Positions 10,193-19,320 of a DNA stretch of 64,000 bases are shown here, in pieces. Numbering within the stretch: the stretch's first letter is position 1; each line of letters begins with the position of its first letter. Position numbers and translations under genes: made by a program. The notes beneath the pieces are model-generated. The model was not told the DNA's origin and did no database searches. It saw only the letters and a list, made by a program, of their open reading frames with translations. The DNA is from Acetobacter okinawensis JCM 25146 (GTDB lineage Bacteria; Pseudomonadota; Alphaproteobacteria; Acetobacterales; Acetobacteraceae), in NCBI RefSeq assembly GCF_000613865.1, contig NZ_BAJU01000004.1, positions 62,001 through 126,000 on the forward strand, read 5' to 3'.

Positions 10193-11144
10193 CAATAGGA
10201 AGCTTCCAGAAGGGAACGGAACGTTTCGACCATCAGACTGGTTTCGGGCGAGGTACGTGTCAGTAGGTGACAGCAGGTAATCAGGCGCAGGTTGTTGAAC
10301 GCAATCCGGCGCAGGAGCCTTGGGCCACAAGGGGGGCCGCAAAAACTTCGGGCAGAAAACCAATATAACTGCCAGAAAGAATAAGCAGTGCGCGGGCATC
10401 CAGTTTGTCGGCTTTGGCGCGGTAGGTAAAATGATGGCGTATGCTTTCCCACATATCGGATGTGGCCACTTCTCCAACACTCACCATGCTTTGGCTGGCC
10501 AGAACGTCCAGAGTGATTTCTTCTTCCGGGACATCGAACAGGGGATGCCTCGCGCCGCAGAAAAGATAGGATGCCTCAGCGACAAGTGGACGACAGCCCT
10601 GAGGAGCACGCCCCTGCGCGTAAAGGGCAATACCCGCCGTAGCCTGACCGTTCATCACTGCCACTTCCACTTCCTTGGTGGAAGCGGAATGCAGGTGCAT
10701 GAACACACCGGGGTGGCTTTGCGTAAAGGTGTGAATGGCTTTGACTAACGGCGTTTCACCATGGGTCTGTATATTGTCGGGCACGTACAGGGTAAATGTG
10801 CCGCTCAGCACGCCACTTGCCTGATTGATCTGCTGGCGGAAGTGCTCAAGATTTATAAAAAGCGAGCGCGTTGCCTCCAGCACTTCCCGTCCTTCATCAG
10901 TCAGCGCAAAGCCACTACGCCCACGCAGGCAGATTGTCAGGCCAAGGCGGGTTTCCAGTGCCGAGATGTCAAGGCTGATGGAGGATTTGCTTTTGCCTAG
11001 CGTAATTTCCGCAGCACTGAAGCCCCCCTGTTCGGCCACTGTGTGAAAGACGCGGAGCAGCCGCAGGTCAATCTCGGAAACATGCCCCTGAAAACCACGT
11101 GCTCTTTTTCTTGGGCGGGGTGTTTTGTGGCTGCTTCCCGTCAT
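10192..11144 (-). CDS. LysR-family transcriptional regulator of the cluster (frameshifted near 3' end)
   Basis: About 317 residues. An N-terminal winged helix-turn-helix (LRLLRVFHTVAEQGGFSAAE) is followed by a substrate-binding-like effector domain. One G is missing in the AAGG run near 10319; adding it joins APLVAQG to LLRRIAFNNL and extends the protein to 10192. The start ATG 11144 has AGGAG about 10 bases upstream. The gene sits exactly at the divergence point between the leftward transport/oxidation genes and the rightward amidinohydrolase operon, the classical position for a LysR activator controlling both. Its stop overlaps the transporter start. Confidence 0.88.
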
Positions 11145-11453
11145 GGTCTGAATGCTCCTGTAGAGTGGGGCGTCAAGGAGGGCAGGTTGCCCCAACCTCC
11201 TGTTTTTACGGGCAAACCGTTATTGTTCTTTTATCAAAATAATTATGGCGTGGAAAATATATGATGTGAAGGGCGAACTGTCTGCCCCATATAAACATGA
11301 GAGAGCACAAGAGCCGTAGAATGACGGTTTTCTGCGTTATTTGCACATAATTGCGAAAAAACTAAAGTAAACTCATGTCTGTTCGTATTGGGGTCGTAAC
11401 AAGCCTCGGATAGCTTGCAGGAGCAACTTAGATACCTTGAGGATTTTCAAGAC
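11145..11453. promoter_or_regulatory. divergent control region between LysR regulator and amidinohydrolase operon
   Basis: This 309-bp region has no convincing gene. It holds AT-rich stretches around 11230-11265 and 11325-11375. One imperfect dyad, TTTGC-N8-GCGAAA near 11338-11356, has the look of a LysR-type site. No canonical riboswitch (including guanidine classes) was recognised. Promoters for both directions are expected here. Confidence 0.45.
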
Positions 11454-12325
11454 ATGGCAGCGAACAGATGGTTTATTGATAGTGAAACCGGTGTGCTGAC
11501 AGATGTCCTTCTTTGCCCGCCAGATTATTACGAATGGATACCAAGCAATGACATCGCCATCCAGACAATGGCGAATGGTGGCAGCATAGACAGGACAATC
11601 CTGCACAGCCAGTTTGACGAGCTGGTATCAACCTTGAAGGGGGCTGATGTTTCCTGCCATTTTCTTGCACCGCACAAGGATATGCCTTACGAGGTTTATA
11701 CCCGTGACAGTTCGCAAACAACGCCTTTTGGCACGGTTGTTACCAGTCTGTCACGCTCGGAGCGGGTGGGGGAAGAAAAGGAAATCCGCACTTTTTACGC
11801 TCCGGACGAAATCTGGCGCACCTGCACCGCAGGGCGTATAGAAGGGGGGGATATTCATATTATCCGCCCCGGTCTGTTGGCTGTGGGGGTAAGCGGAGGA
11901 CGCACGGACACAAAAGGCGCGGCCGAGTTTATCAGCTGGTTTGAAGAGGCTGGGTGGACCTGCCGGATGATCCATTTTCCCGAGCATTTCCTGCATCTGG
12001 ACGTTATTTTCTGCATGGTGGCAGAAATCTGGCTATCGCTGCGGTGGACGTGCTGGATGAGGCTGATCTGGAGTGGTTCCGGGCGCAGGGCATTCGCATT
12101 CTGCCCGTAACCTACCGCGAAGCCATGCGTGATATGGGCTGCAACGTGCTGGCTCTGGGGCGGGACCGTGTGGTAAGCCCGCGCCATTCAACGCGGATCA
12201 ACGCAATGCTGCGGGCCGAAGGACTGAGTGTTCTGGACCCTGAGCTTAACCAGTTCTCCCGCGGCGGTGGTAGTATTCATTGCATGACCATGCCCCTGCG
12301 CCGTCAGTCTCTGCAGACCGCGTAA
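11454..12325 (+). CDS. amidinotransferase-superfamily hydrolase (DDAH/arginine-deiminase-like), frameshifted
   Basis: About 290 residues after adding one A to the AAA run at 12025-12027. Family signatures are an N-terminal DVLLCPPDYYEW, the RDSSQTTPFG segment, GRIEGGDIHI, the catalytic-histidine region FPEHFLHLDVIF, and the C-terminal catalytic cysteine in GGGSIHCMTMPL. Such enzymes attack a guanidino carbon with cysteine and release ammonia or an amine, leaving a ureido (carbamoyl) product. Start ATG 11454 is preferred (GAGG upstream) over a TTG further up. It is the first gene of a rightward operon with a 2-hydroxyacid dehydrogenase and a carbamoylase. Whether the substrate is arginine, methylarginine or another guanidino acid is unknown. 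Confidence 0.87.
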
Positions 12326-12351
12326 GACAGGTCTTATAAGGAGCAAGGTGG

Positions 12352-13295
12352 ATGCCAGCACGTATTGTTATCAGCGCAGACGGTAAAAAAGCGTTTGAAA
12401 GTTGGCGTCTGGCTTTTGCTTCGGTCGCTCCACAGGTCAGTGTATGCTCATGGTATGATCCGGCCTATACCGCCGGAGAAGATGATTATGCACTGGTCTG
12501 GAGCCCCCGGCCAGACCATATGGAACGCCTTGCGTGCATGAAGGGAATTGTGTGCACGGGGGCAGGGGTTGATCATCTTCTGGCACATGCAGACTTCCCA
12601 CGCCATGTGCCACTGGTACGGATGGGGGGAGAGCAGACCGCCCGCCTCATGGCCGATTATGTGCTGTGGGCCGTCATCGGTCTGCTGCGAGATGCGCGAA
12701 CATGGGCAATGCAACAGCAGCAGGGCCTGTGGCGCAACAATGTATGCAGTCGCACGTCCAATACGACCCGAGTAGGCATTATGGGGCTTGGGCACCTTGG
12801 AGCATATGTGGCTCAGGCGCTGGCCCACGTCGGTTTTTGCGTATCTGGCTGGAAACGAACGCCCGCGGAACTGGATGGCGTAACTGTATGGAGCGGCGTG
12901 GAGGCACTGCCTGATTTTTTGGGCGAACTGGACGTTCTGATTAACCTGCTGCCCGCAACCCCCGCAACAGACGGACTGATCGACACGTTCTGCTCAGCCA
13001 TCTGCCTAAAGGTGCAGGTTTTGTAAATGTCGGCCGGGGGCGCCACGTGGTGCAGAGTGATCTGCTCCGTGCATTGGATGATGGCACATTGTGTGGTGCG
13101 GTGCTGGATGTGGTAACCCCCGAGCCTTTGCCAGATGATAGTGCACTTTGGCACCACCCGCGTCTGACCATAACGCCACATGTGGCCTCCGAAGCGTCGC
13201 GCGAGGTGCAGGCCCGTTATGTGGCCGATGTCGTGGCCTCTCTGGAGCGGGGCGAAAAGCCTGCACTACTGTGTGACGTAACGCGTGGCTACTGA
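12352..13295 (+). CDS. D-2-hydroxyacid dehydrogenase, GhrA/glyoxylate reductase-like (frameshifted)
   Basis: About 314 residues once one missing base near 12984 is restored, joining ATDGLID to HVLLSHLPKGAGFVNVGRG. The NAD(P) Rossmann motif is VGIMGLGHLGAYVAQAL (about residue 140). The active-site arginine is in NVGRGRHVV, the glutamate in DVVTPEPLP and the histidine in ITPHVAS. It reduces a 2-oxo acid to the D-2-hydroxy acid, or the reverse. It starts 27 bp after the amidinohydrolase and ends 35 bp before the carbamoylase, so it is part of the same operon, possibly handling the oxo acid left after deamination. Confidence 0.88.
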
Positions 13296-13329
13296 AGACA
13301 AAACAGCTTGAACGGGAAATGGACAGGAT

Positions 13330-14574
13330 ATGAGCCAGTACGCCAACCTGACAATCAATGGGCAGGACCTGTGGCAGGATCTTGTGACAACCGCAGCTTT
13401 TGGCGGCACAGAAAAAGGTGGTATATGCCGCCTTGCCCTGTCACAAGAAGACAGGCAGGTTCGTGCTTGGTTTGAGCAGACATGCAAGGCACTAGGCTGC
13501 ACGGTAACCTATGATTCCATGGGCAACCAGTTTGCCCGCCGTGCTGGCACCCACAATGATCTCCCCCCTATTATGATGGGAAGCCATCTGGACACACAGG
13601 TAACTGGTGGCCGTTTTGATGGTATTCTGGGTGTTCTGGGTGGTATTGCCGTACTTCGGGCACTGCATGCAGCCAACATAAACACGGATCATCCACTTGA
13701 AGTCGTAAACTGGACAAACGAAGAAGGTGCCCGGTTTGCCCCTCCCATGCTGGCCTCTGGCGTTTTTGGTGGTGCTTTTACCGAAGAGTTTGCTGGCAGT
13801 CGGGCCGATACGGACGGCGTGACCTTGCGGCATGAGCTTGAACAAGGTGGTTTTGTTGGCCAAGAGCAATGTGGCCAGCACCCTGCGGCGGCGTATTTTG
13901 AACTGCACATCGAACAGGGGCCGGTTCTGGAGGCCGAAGAACGCACCATAGGCATTGTAACGGGCGTGCAGGGAATGCGCTGGTACGAGGTTATTGTGCG
14001 TGGTCGCTCAGCCCATGCCGGCACAACGCCTATGCCCATGCGCAAGGATGCACTCCTAGCTGCGGCCCGCATGATTGAACAGGTCAACGCTGTAGCACTT
14101 GCCCATGCGCCAGAAGGGTTAAGCACAATTGGTATTATTACCGCCCTTCCAGCCAGTAGCAACGTGGTGCCAAGGGAAGTGCGCTTTACTGTGGACCTGC
14201 GCAATCCGTCTGAATCGGTTTTGCAGGTTATGGAAGAAGATTTTTTACAGCGTATGCAGAGCTGTGCTGAAGCAAACGATGTACAGGTTGAAATTGTACC
14301 AACTTGGAATTCTCCCGCCGTACATTTTGACCCGAGATGTATTGATAGCGTTAAAGCAAGTGCAGGAGATTTTGGCTATACCATGCGCGAGATTGTTTCC
14401 GGTGCCGGGCATGACGCCGTATATGTCTCCCGGGTTGTCCCAACAGCTATGATCTTTGTGCCATGTCTGCATGGCATTAGCCATAATGAGGCAGAAAGTG
14501 CGACGCCAGAGGATGTGACAGCAGGCAGCAATGTGCTTTTACATGCAGTTCTAAAGGCTGATAAAATATTCTAG
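13330..14574 (+). CDS. M20-family N-carbamoyl amino acid/allantoate amidohydrolase
   Basis: A complete 414-residue Zn-dependent hydantoinase/carbamoylase-family amidase. Metal ligands are visible in GSHLDTQ, TNEEGARF, HIEQGP and the distal SGAGHDA; the dimerisation-domain substrate segment RGRSAHAGTTPM is present. It hydrolyses N-carbamoyl groups (N-carbamoyl amino acids, allantoate, ureidoglycolate or beta-ureidopropionate) to an amine, CO2 and NH3. After an amidinohydrolase, which makes a ureido product, this is the logical next step in one operon. A strong terminator follows immediately. Confidence 0.92.
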   Translation: MSQYANLTINGQDLWQDLVTTAAFGGTEKGGICRLALSQEDRQVRAWFEQTCKALGCTVTYDSMGNQFARRAGTHNDLPPIMMGSHLDTQVTGGRFDGILGVLGGIAVLRALHAANINTDHPLEVVNWTNEEGARFAPPMLASGVFGGAFTEEFAGSRADTDGVTLRHELEQGGFVGQEQCGQHPAAAYFELHIEQGPVLEAEERTIGIVTGVQGMRWYEVIVRGRSAHAGTTPMPMRKDALLAAARMIEQVNAVALAHAPEGLSTIGIITALPASSNVVPREVRFTVDLRNPSESVLQVMEEDFLQRMQSCAEANDVQVEIVPTWNSPAVHFDPRCIDSVKASAGDFGYTMREIVSGAGHDAVYVSRVVPTAMIFVPCLHGISHNEAESATPEDVTAGSNVLLHAVLKADKIF

Positions 14575-14583
14575 AAAAATTTT

Positions 14584-14655
14584 AAAACAGAAAATACTGT
14601 TTTTCGGGCCAATATTTTCCCGGACCCAAAAAGGGGGAGCGCACTCCCCCTTTTT
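14584..14655. terminator. tandem terminator hairpins, bidirectional
   Basis: The first hairpin is AAAACAG/CTGTTTT with a six-base loop (14584-14603), ending in T's. The second is a 12-bp perfect stem, AAAAAGGGGGAG/CTCCCCCTTTTT, with loop CGCA (14628-14655). Both lie between two convergent genes; the second stem ends with A- and T-tracts on both sides, so it can stop transcription from either direction. It overlaps the last bases of the aminotransferase stop codon at 14654-14656. Confidence 0.9.
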
Positions 14656-15835
14656 ATTTGAGCAATGGACCAACGCTCTCCATGGCTTTGCAGAAAAGCT
14701 GCACGTCATGGGCCGACCCAACGGTGATTCTGGAGCATGTTGGCCATATAGCCCAGCTACGCCCAATAATAACATTGTTTTGCGCAAGCTTTGCAACAAT
14801 TGGCTCTGGTGCCTTACGCCAATCAGCCATAAGCATATTGGCATCACTGGGAATGGTGCTGACACCATAATGGCTTAAACATGCCTGCATAACCTTACGG
14901 TTCTGCCTTGTTTCAAAACGGCGTTTTTCAATCTCTGTCCTGTCTTTCAGGCTATCAGTGCCAATGGCAACTGCCGGAACAGACAGCATGGTTGTCTGGT
15001 AAATACCATCATACCGCATCATTCTGTCATGCAGACTGGGGTGCGCAATACTGAACCCCAGACGAAGCCCCGCCATGGCAAATAATTTGGAGAATGTGCG
15101 CAATACAATCAGATTACGGCATGAACCAAGAAGGGAAACCGCAGACGGAGCATTGCTGAAATGTAAATACGCCTCATCCGCCACCAAAACGGCATTTTGG
15201 GGAATATGGCGTGATAGCCATGCAATATCTTCCAGTGGGGTAAGAGTGCCCGTCGGGTTGTTAGGGCTGCATATATAATACATTCCTGCATGTGGGTTAG
15301 CCTTGAGCATGGCCCGCACATCTGCCTTATAACCGTTGTCTGCCCGCAAAGGAACTTTGGCTAAGGGAATTTGCAGCCATTCCGCAACGCCCCAAACCGT
15401 TTCGTAAGTAGGGTCACAGGTCACAAGCCCCTGTGTTGGCGAGCAAAAAGAAATGACCGTTCTACACAGTGGGTCGCTGGAGCCGGGCCACGGGGTTATC
15501 AACTCTGGTGAAATATGGTCGTAGGCCGCGGCTGTTTCAACCAAAGTCTGCCGCTCTTGACCTGTCAGGTAGCGATTGCCATTCAGCAATGCCTTTTGCC
15601 CGGCTGGCAGAGCAGACGGGAAGGGACCAGTCCAGAACTCGTTACTGTTGAGCAAAATGGAACCTGGTGGGTAAATGCCGCCAACAGGCAGGGTATCGGC
15701 CCGACTTTTGTGCCATGGCATGCCTGCCATAAGGGAACCAACACCCAGCATAAGAGAAATGCGGCCGATTTGCCGGCGGGAAAAACCGCGCTCGTAAAGC
15801 TCTTGCTGAGCCTGTGCTGGCAAGGGTGCAACCAT
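14654..15835 (-). CDS. Tat-exported PLP aminotransferase, histidinol-phosphate aminotransferase-like
   Basis: A complete 393-residue class I/II aminotransferase. Residues 18-46 form a twin-arginine leader (FSRRQIGRISLMLG...), unusual for this cytosolic family. PLP motifs are intact: SPNNPTG (Asn), VADEAYLHF (Asp/Tyr), TFSKLFAMAGLRLG (Schiff-base Lys, phosphate-binding Arg). The C-terminal substrate Arg is probably in SRITVG. Because PLP is inserted in the cytoplasm, Tat is the expected route for an exported PLP enzyme. It converges on the amidinohydrolase operon and shares its terminator. Its role, transamination of a periplasmic amino acid, is inferred. Confidence 0.85.
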   Translation of the reverse strand: MVAPLPAQAQQELYERGFSRRQIGRISLMLGVGSLMAGMPWHKSRADTLPVGGIYPPGSILLNSNEFWTGPFPSALPAGQKALLNGNRYLTGQERQTLVETAAAYDHISPELITPWPGSSDPLCRTVISFCSPTQGLVTCDPTYETVWGVAEWLQIPLAKVPLRADNGYKADVRAMLKANPHAGMYYICSPNNPTGTLTPLEDIAWLSRHIPQNAVLVADEAYLHFSNAPSAVSLLGSCRNLIVLRTFSKLFAMAGLRLGFSIAHPSLHDRMMRYDGIYQTTMLSVPAVAIGTDSLKDRTEIEKRRFETRQNRKVMQACLSHYGVSTIPSDANMLMADWRKAPEPIVAKLAQNNVIIGRSWAIWPTCSRITVGSAHDVQLFCKAMESVGPLLK

Positions 15836-16023
15836 GGCTATCTCCTTTGAAACATCGTTACAGTCAGGATGTGGCTATGACCAGAATAAGAGGATCACCA
15901 AGGAGGGAGAAATAGGGGAAAGGGAAGTTCACTTTTGTTATAGCATTAAGCGAGAATGATGTTTTGATTGCATGCAAAAATACAATTACTCCAACATAAG
16001 AAAAATTTTAAATATATTGGAAA
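15836..16023. other. intergenic region upstream of the aminotransferase
   Basis: About 190 bp, AT-rich from 15930 on, with no gene seen. It should contain the leftward promoter of the aminotransferase; ATCTCCTTTG just ahead of the start gives a complementary AAAGGAGAT ribosome binding site. Confidence 0.4.
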
Positions 16024-16503
16024 TCATGGAAGCGGCACAGTAAGCGGACGAGGCTTTGGTTTTTGCGCCTTGACTGCCAGAGTGTCGAGTTCCGAGAGAA
16101 AACGGGACCGATCCGCTTTTCCAAATCCGCTGCCTCCCGGCGTTATCATGCCAGCGGAACGCAGGTCGGTCATCAGGTTCCTCATGGCCAGTGCCATGCC
16201 TATTGTGCTTTCATCCAGCAACCTTCCTTTTGGTTCCAGAACATAGGCTCCTTTTTCAACACAACGGGCCGCAAGTGGTATGTCTGATGTAATAATGATG
16301 TCTCTTTCCAATGTATGTTCGGCAATCCAGTCATCGGCAACATCAGGCCCATGTTCTACAACAATACGCTCAACAAGAAAGGTATCGGGGACGGCAATCA
16401 TACGGTTGGAGACGACAAAAACCTGTAGTTTATAACGTGCAGCAACACGGTATATTTCATCTTTTACGGGACATGCATCGGAATCAATAAATATACGGAC
16501 CAT
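16024..16503 (-). CDS. YaiI/YqxD family protein (DUF188)
   Basis: A complete 159-residue protein that begins IFIDSDACPVKDEIYRVA, the hallmark of the YaiI/YqxD family, and contains IITSDIPLAARCVEKGA. The family has a PIN-like nuclease fold with conserved aspartates; no substrate is established. It is a typical chromosomal housekeeping gene, with no operon partner visible here. Confidence 0.9.
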   Translation of the reverse strand: MVRIFIDSDACPVKDEIYRVAARYKLQVFVVSNRMIAVPDTFLVERIVVEHGPDVADDWIAEHTLERDIIITSDIPLAARCVEKGAYVLEPKGRLLDESTIGMALAMRNLMTDLRSAGMITPGGSGFGKADRSRFLSELDTLAVKAQKPKPRPLTVPLP

Positions 16504-16677
16504 ATTCCCACTCTACCGTAAGGTACGCAGCAAGTGCGAGAAAAGACGTCAACATGGCATGGAGTAAACTCTTCACTCCATGCCCCATGGGATATGTGGC
16601 CTAATCACAGCTCTTGTGTGCGCCTGTGATTGCCACGCAACCTCCACTACACACCCACGAAGATGCAAAACATGCAG

Positions 16678-18299
16678 TTATTCATGCAACCCTGGCGCTT
16701 CACGCCCTGTGCGGGCAACGTATTCTGTATACCCCCCATCGTAGCGCAGTAATCCCTGTGGAGTGAGTTCTAAAACACGGTTGGACAAAGCTGCCAGAAA
16801 ATGCCGGTCATGCGAGACAAACAGCATTGTGCCATCATAATCGGCCAGAGCAGCTATCAGCATTTCCTTTGTTGCGATGTCCAGATGGTTAGTCGGTTCA
16901 TCCAGCACTAGAAAATTTGGTGGGTCAAAAAGCATCATGGCCATGACAAGTCGGGCTTTTCCCCACCGGACAGGACCCGGCAGCTTTTATCCACATCATC
17001 GCCCGAAAAGCCGAACCCACCTGCCAGTGTGCGCAATGCGCCTTGAGCAGCAAGGGGAAAAGTATCGCTCAATGTTTCAAAAACAGTACGCTCTCCATCC
17101 AGCAGGTCCATGGCATGTTGGGCGAAGTAACCCATTTTAACGCTGCCACCCAGTGTTACGGTTCCGGCATCTGGTTCTGTCGTGCCCGTAACCAGCTTGA
17201 GAAGGGTGGATTTACCGGCCCCGTTCACGCCAAGTACGCAACAGCGTTCCTGGCGTCGGATAAGCAGATCAAGGCCTTTGTAAATAACGCGGCTTCCGTA
17301 ACTTTTGTCCACACCACGCAGATTAACCACGGAATCCCCAGAGCGTGGAGCCTGCGGGAAGGTAAAGGACAGGGCCTGCCTGCGCTTGGGTGGCTCCACC
17401 CGGTCAATTTTATCCAGCTTTTTAACCCGGCTCTGCACTTGTGCAGCATGAGATGCACGCGCCTTGAAGCGCTCAATAAATGCAACCTCCTTGGCAAGCA
17501 TAGCCTGTTGGCGGTCAAACTGGGCTTGCTGGTGTTTTTCGTTCAGTGCCCGCTGCTGCTCATAAAATTCATAATCACCCGAGAAACTGGTGAGTGTTCC
17601 GCCATCAATTTCAATCACCTTGTTGATGATGCGGTTCATAAAAGCCCGGTCATGGGATGTCATGAGCAAGGCACCATCGTACCCGGCTAAAAACTGCTCA
17701 AGCCAGATCAGGCTTTCAAGGTCCAGATGGTTGCTTGGTTCGTCCAGCAGCATGACATCGGGCTTCATGAGCAGGATGCGCGCCAGTGCGACACGCATTT
17801 TCCAACCACCGGACAGGCGCCCCACATCCCCGTCCATCATTTCCTGGCTAAAGCCCAGCCCATGGAGGACCTCACGCGCACGACCATCAAGCGCATAGCC
17901 TCCCAGTTCTTCAAAACGGGCCTGAATTTCGCCAAACTGCTCCAGTATGGTGTCCAGTTCATCCATACGCTCAGGGTCGGCCATAGCGGCTTCAAGCCTG
18001 CTTAGTTCTGCCCCCACTTCCGCCACGGGGCCAGCGCCATCCATAACCTCGGCCACGGCGCTGCGACCCGTCATTTCCCCCACATCCTGATTGAAAAAAC
18101 CCACAGTTATGCCGCGGTCAGTCAGAACATGGCCTTCATCTGGTTCTTCCTGCTTTGTAATCATCCGAAAAAGGGTGGTTTTGCCAGCACCATTGGGGCC
18201 AACCAATCCAATTTTTTCTCCCTTCTGCAAGGCTGCGGATGCCTCGATAAAGATCACGCGGTGACCATTATATTTGCTGATATTATCGAGACGGATCAT
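16678..18299 (-). CDS. ABC-F family ATPase (ribosome-associated), frameshifted
   Basis: About 540 residues with two ABC cassettes. Cassette 1 has GPNGAGKTT and LSGGWKMRVALARILL, with LLDEPSNHLDL. The interdomain linker (about 240-320) is rich in charged and Gln residues. Cassette 2 has GVNGAGKST and LSGGEK, then LVLDEPTNHLD. The join LSGGEK to ARLVMAMM needs one extra base in the run near 16963, so one is missing. Start ATG 18299 has GAGG five bases upstream; a longer upstream frame is rejected. ABC-F proteins act on the translating ribosome rather than as transporters. It resembles the YheS/Uup side of the family. Confidence 0.9.
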
Positions 18300-18512
18300 A
18301 GGACCTCGGAAAATGCAGGGAAGGGGATGTGGGCGACAGACTGCCTTATCGCCTAACATCGTAGCTTCGTAAACCGCTGGTCGCATGGTGGTCCGGGGAA
18401 TACGGGTCAGAACTTCTGACAAGGATGCCGGTCTGGGGCGGTATACCCCAGACCCGGCACCACCGTATCAAAACCTACCCTGAGCAGGAATGGGCTTGAA
18501 TATGGTAGGAAT

Positions 18513-19319
18513 TCAGGCCGAAGTGTAGTCGAGTGTTACCGTGGCTTCGCTGGTCAGCACCCGAAAAACAAAACTCTCCTGCAAATACAATTCAACGGTC
18601 TCGGCTGTATGGCTCAGATAACCGATTGAAAAGTCCTGACCAATATCAAGAGTAAAGTCTCCCCCGCGCATGGATACGACAAATGCGCCTTCCAGAGCGG
18701 GTGCCCAGATAATTTTGCCGTCAATCATGCTTTCAATGTGCTTTTTGACGGGGTACCCATCATCGTCCCCACTGCTGACGGCCAGATGAGCCTGCGCACC
18801 CAGCACGACTGAATAAGGACCATTAACCCCGGCCAGACGCAGAGCGTTCAGTGCTTCGGCAATGGCATGGGGGTAATCTTTCGCCATAGCAGGAAGTTTG
18901 AGGTGAGGGTTGGAGGTGCCTTTCCGCATACCGCAAATACCCGCTGCCTCAAAACCATTGAAAATGGCGTGGTCCTCGGCAAAGGCAATTTTCTGGGCAG
19001 CGTCTTTGACTGTTTGCCAGTCTGAATCAAGTGCCCCACGCTCCACCGCATCAATCTCATCGCGCGAGAGCGTGAAGGGGACGCGTAGCTCGACCAGAGG
19101 TAGCACTTCACGCTGTGTGGCCAATACCCCATTGTCGGACACATCTACTTTTTTGCCTCGCCCGGTTCCAACACCGGCAAACGCCGTACCCTTGGGCTCA
19201 GGTGTATCCACCACACGGCGGCCCGCAAGGTGGCGGCGAATGGTCCGGCTGGCCTCCTCCTCAATCTGAACCCATGCTTCGGCGGAAATGGGAGCAAGGT
19301 GTTTGTGCAGATTGTTCAT
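18513..19319 (-). CDS. encapsulin shell protein (family 1)
   Basis: A 268-residue encapsulin (linocin M18/HK97-like fold), matching the usual length of about 265. Recognisable parts are the N-terminal NNLHKHLAPISAEAW, RRVVDTPEPKG, the E-loop with REVLPLVELRVPFTL, and the P-domain AIFNGFEAAGICGM. It self-assembles into a proteinaceous nanocompartment. Its start lies one base after the stop of the DyP peroxidase gene, so the two are translationally coupled. The peroxidase carries a cargo-loading tail, making this a complete cargo-shell pair. Confidence 0.96.
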   Translation of the reverse strand: MNNLHKHLAPISAEAWVQIEEEASRTIRRHLAGRRVVDTPEPKGTAFAGVGTGRGKKVDVSDNGVLATQREVLPLVELRVPFTLSRDEIDAVERGALDSDWQTVKDAAQKIAFAEDHAIFNGFEAAGICGMRKGTSNPHLKLPAMAKDYPHAIAEALNALRLAGVNGPYSVVLGAQAHLAVSSGDDDGYPVKKHIESMIDGKIIWAPALEGAFVVSMRGGDFTLDIGQDFSIGYLSHTAETVELYLQESFVFRVLTSEATVTLDYTSA

Positions 19320-19320
19320 A

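Noticed and set aside
11145-11453. Guanidine riboswitch ahead of the amidinohydrolase
   Set aside because: None of the conserved guanidine-I, -II or -III motif elements that I know was recognised, so the idea of a guanidino substrate rests on the enzymes only.
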